Made by a program: the position numbers and the translations under genes
Notes under the pieces: generated by a model
Database searches by the model: none
What the model saw: the letters and a program-made list of their open reading frames with translations, nothing else
What the model was told of the DNA's origin: nothing
Shown: piece after piece, positions 62,085 through 64,000 of the stretch
Layout of the letters: each line of letters begins with the position of its first letter
Position numbering within the stretch: position 1 is the first letter of the stretch
Assembly (NCBI GenBank): GCA_003194525.1
Contig: NBIV01000051.1
Span: 1-64,000, forward strand
Direction of reading: 5' to 3'
Origin: Gracilariopsis chorda
Lineage: Eukaryota; Rhodophyta; Florideophyceae; Gracilariales; Gracilariaceae
Length of the DNA: 64,000 nucleotides

Positions 62085-62899
62085 TGAAGTGCAACCGCTC
62101 GTGATGGCACTAAATCGCCATTCCGGGTATTCCGGGTTGTTGCTCATTTATAAGTAAAGGGTGTACTTTTGCCGACGGATCGGATTGTGCACGTGGCAAG
62201 GGCTTGGCCTGATGCGCCGTAACAACGGAATCTGCGCGTGTTACACGGGTACACCACAGTAGTGGATAGCGGCCTAGATACAACTTATTTATTTATTTAG
62301 CTATTAAATTGGGTAGTCTACTGTACTTAGTGCAGCGGCGGCCGCTGCTGCACCTCAGTAAACTTCCCCAACAAGGGTGTTCTACTCCGAGAACTTGGCT
62401 CTGAATGCTCTCGCCTTCGGTGATACTAAACTTCATTGCGGAGAGGTATTCCGTTGCACACGGCTCGCTCACCCCCTTGCTCGCCTAGAACAGCCCATAG
62501 TTGGGATAATATTACCCACTGTTGTGGTTTTCGCCATTGTATACGGTTTGTCCGGCCTTGTCACTTCGTGCCCGAGTCGAGTCCTTCTCGTGACTCGCAC
62601 CCCTACTCCATTCTCTCCCCTTTTCCGTTTCCTTTTCCCTTTTTGGGCAGCTCTCACTGTCGTGGCTCATACCGACTTACCGTCGTGTGTGCACTACCGT
62701 GTGGACATTTGCCTCCTTTAGAGCGATACCGAAAACCGGCTTCTAATTACCTTCCTGCGCTTGTCGCGAAGGGTGACCCCGATTTACAATCGGCTTCGCC
62801 GTGTCAACCTTGGAAGGGCTCTTACACTGAGTTCAGCTCGTGAGAGGAAGATCCTGAACATCTTCGGAGCGTTTTCCCGCTTGCGGGCATTGCACTAAA
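62085..62899 (+). repeat. solo LTR of a diverged Gypsy family
   Basis: Read on the minus strand, this 815-bp stretch aligns end to end with the plus-strand sequence of the chromovirus LTRs at low identity, so it lies in opposite orientation to copies 1 and 2. It begins TGAAGTGCAACC and ends GGGCATTGCACTAAA on the plus strand. A perfect 5-bp duplication CGATT flanks it (62080-62084 and 62900-62904). No internal element sequence remains, so it formed by LTR-LTR recombination. It sits inside the Harbinger between the SANT/Myb gene and the right terminal repeat. Confidence 0.85.
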
Positions 62900-63014
62900 C
62901 GATTTGGCCCCGGGCTTTTCGGGGCAAAAATTTTTTCTCATTTGCTCACCGCGTGGGGCACCTTGGAACGACAGCAAAAAGGCAAAACTCCCAAATTTGC
63001 TAATTTGACATCCA

Positions 63015-63030
63015 GCCCGTGGAGACGCTC
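63015..63030 (-). repeat. Harbinger right terminal inverted repeat
   Basis: GCCCGTGGAGACGCTC, reverse complement of 48334-48349. TTA follows at 63031-63033. Confidence 0.88.
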
Positions 63031-63033
63031 TTA

Positions 63034-64000
63034 GGAGTCACTGTAAATGTCTGGCTGTAAGCGTACTTTCCCGTAAGCTCCCTCACGGGTGGAATCTCAC
63101 CGACTGGTCTGGTAGTTAGAAGACTTATTTAGGCTAGCTACTACACCACACGGGTCTCTACCCTTGTAGGAGCAAGAAAGATGAGTAGAGGATAAGCAGT
63201 AAAGGATTATACGGTTGCCCTTATTCCAGCTGCTCACAGAAACTCTTGACAGCTCTGGTCTTCTCAGTCTATCCTAACTCTACAAACTATCGTACTCCAA
63301 ATTCGCCTACAGGTTCTATTTATCTTTATTGTTCTACACCTTCAGGAGCGCACTTACCGCTGTGCCAACGCAGAAAGACGCGCCTTTGGAGAAATAGTCA
63401 GTCACTGCAATGGCTCACACTGACCAATGCGGGGTGAGGGTTAGTGCCTGGAGGCTTACCCCACACAAGAGGTCAGCCAGAGCCGCCGGCGGTGATTTAT
63501 TGATACTCTTATCGTCAGGTTCAGTGAGACTTGTACATCTACACGTTTCACTGAACCGCTGGTACAGCCATACACACCGTCCCTCGCAGTTATGAGCAAA
63601 GTATCATGAATGCGTACTATTAGTATCTATCTCGATTAATTGACTAAGGATGCCATCCTTGAAAACCTTTTTGAGCAGGAAAACCTTGTAGGGAAAATCT
63701 GTACCAAATTGAAAAGGTATAGCAAGATCCATTCTATTCAAATCCGTACAATGGTACAACTGCTTCTTATTTCCGTTACAAGAATCAAAGAAAAAACAAA
63801 ATCCCAAATAGAAAAACACAAGCGTTAGAGAACATGTCAAAAAAAAGTCAAAGGTGACGATTTACGCCACACAGCAAACCCAATGTTTGCAGACAGTCTT
63901 GCCTCAACTAATTAGTAAACACTTCTGCACGCTTCATTTCAGTTCGCACGTATTCCATGCAAATAATGCCATTCGTCACCAATTCTTTAACATGGTAGAA
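63034..64000. other. right-end spacer
   Basis: No supported gene. A 13-bp inverted repeat with one mismatch and a 14-base loop lies at 63518-63530 and 63545-63557 (GGTTCAGTGAGAC against GTTTCACTGAACC). The last 400 bases are AT-rich. Confidence 0.35.

Larger units (their letters stand above)
48334..63030. mobile_element. PIF/Harbinger transposon, interrupted by two LTR insertions
   Basis: The 14.7-kb span starts with GAGCGTCTCCACGGGC (48334-48349) and ends with its exact reverse complement (63015-63030), flanked by TTA on both sides. Beyond the perfect 16 bp the ends stay loosely similar. Inside are the two genes expected of the superfamily: a DDE nuclease on the plus strand (about 48800-49478 and 60255-60638) and a convergent SANT/Myb-like gene on the minus strand (about 61610-60768). 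Without the Gypsy element and the solo LTR the transposon would measure roughly 3.1 kb, which is ordinary for an autonomous Harbinger. Both genes carry stops and frameshifts, so the element is dead. It inserted about 500 bp upstream of the HExxH gene. Confidence 0.88.

Noticed and set aside
63518-63557. 13-bp inverted repeat as a transposon end
   Set aside because: Arms are short with one mismatch, no partner or target duplication was found; kept only as a note in the spacer.
1-64000. CRISPR arrays, riboswitches, operons
   Set aside because: The sequence is eukaryotic nuclear DNA; no regularly spaced short repeats or prokaryotic signals were seen.

Overview
The window looks like nuclear DNA of a red alga, probably a florideophyte close to Chondrus crispus (inference from gene content and style, not a database match). 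The signs are compact, mostly intronless host genes; the few introns that can be read are about 80-125 bp long. A chloroplast-sensor-kinase-like gene is present, as are proteins whose N-termini look like plastid transit peptides with a Phe close to the start. Dense transposon islands carry chromodomain Ty3/Gypsy, Ty1/copia, PIF/Harbinger, CENPB-type and LINE remains.

Layout. Positions 1-20.2 kb are a transposon graveyard. It holds a decayed convergent two-gene element with a Plavaka-like C2H2 protein, a PIF1-type helicase fragment, a CENPB-type transposase gene split by a complete-length chromovirus (Gypsy copy 1, 5213-15121), a diverged direct repeat on both sides of that insertion, a small spliced C2H2 zinc-finger gene, and two copia fragments lying head to head. 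Positions 20.2-47.8 kb are a host gene island: a Nudix-like/APH-fold kinase, LINE and UBAC2-like remnants, a multi-Tudor nuclear protein divergent from an SLC35-type nucleotide-sugar transporter, a LURP-one-like protein, the sensor kinase, V-ATPase subunit H, a GT14 glycosyltransferase, a PNPOx-FNR flavoprotein, a coiled-coil protein, an organellar prolyl-tRNA synthetase, an acidic nuclear protein, a small plastid membrane protein and a membrane-anchored HExxH protein. Many of these are convergent or divergent pairs with 100-800 bp spacers.

Positions 48.3-63.0 kb are one PIF/Harbinger transposon with 16-bp terminal inverted repeats and a TTA target duplication. It carries a DDE nuclease gene and a convergent SANT/Myb-like gene. 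A second chromovirus (Gypsy copy 2, 49479-60254, duplication ATATT) sits inside the nuclease gene between the second Asp and the Glu of the catalytic triad. A solo LTR of a related but diverged family (62085-62899, duplication CGATT) sits behind the SANT/Myb gene.

The most unusual points are these. Gypsy copy 2 carries a 559-codon open frame on the strand opposite gag-pol that copy 1 does not have. Its 3' LTR is a mosaic of two LTR families. Both chromoviruses landed in transposase genes, leaving the central gene island clear of full-length elements. Several perfect long hairpins lie in host intergenic DNA. All functional statements rest on motifs recognised by eye.
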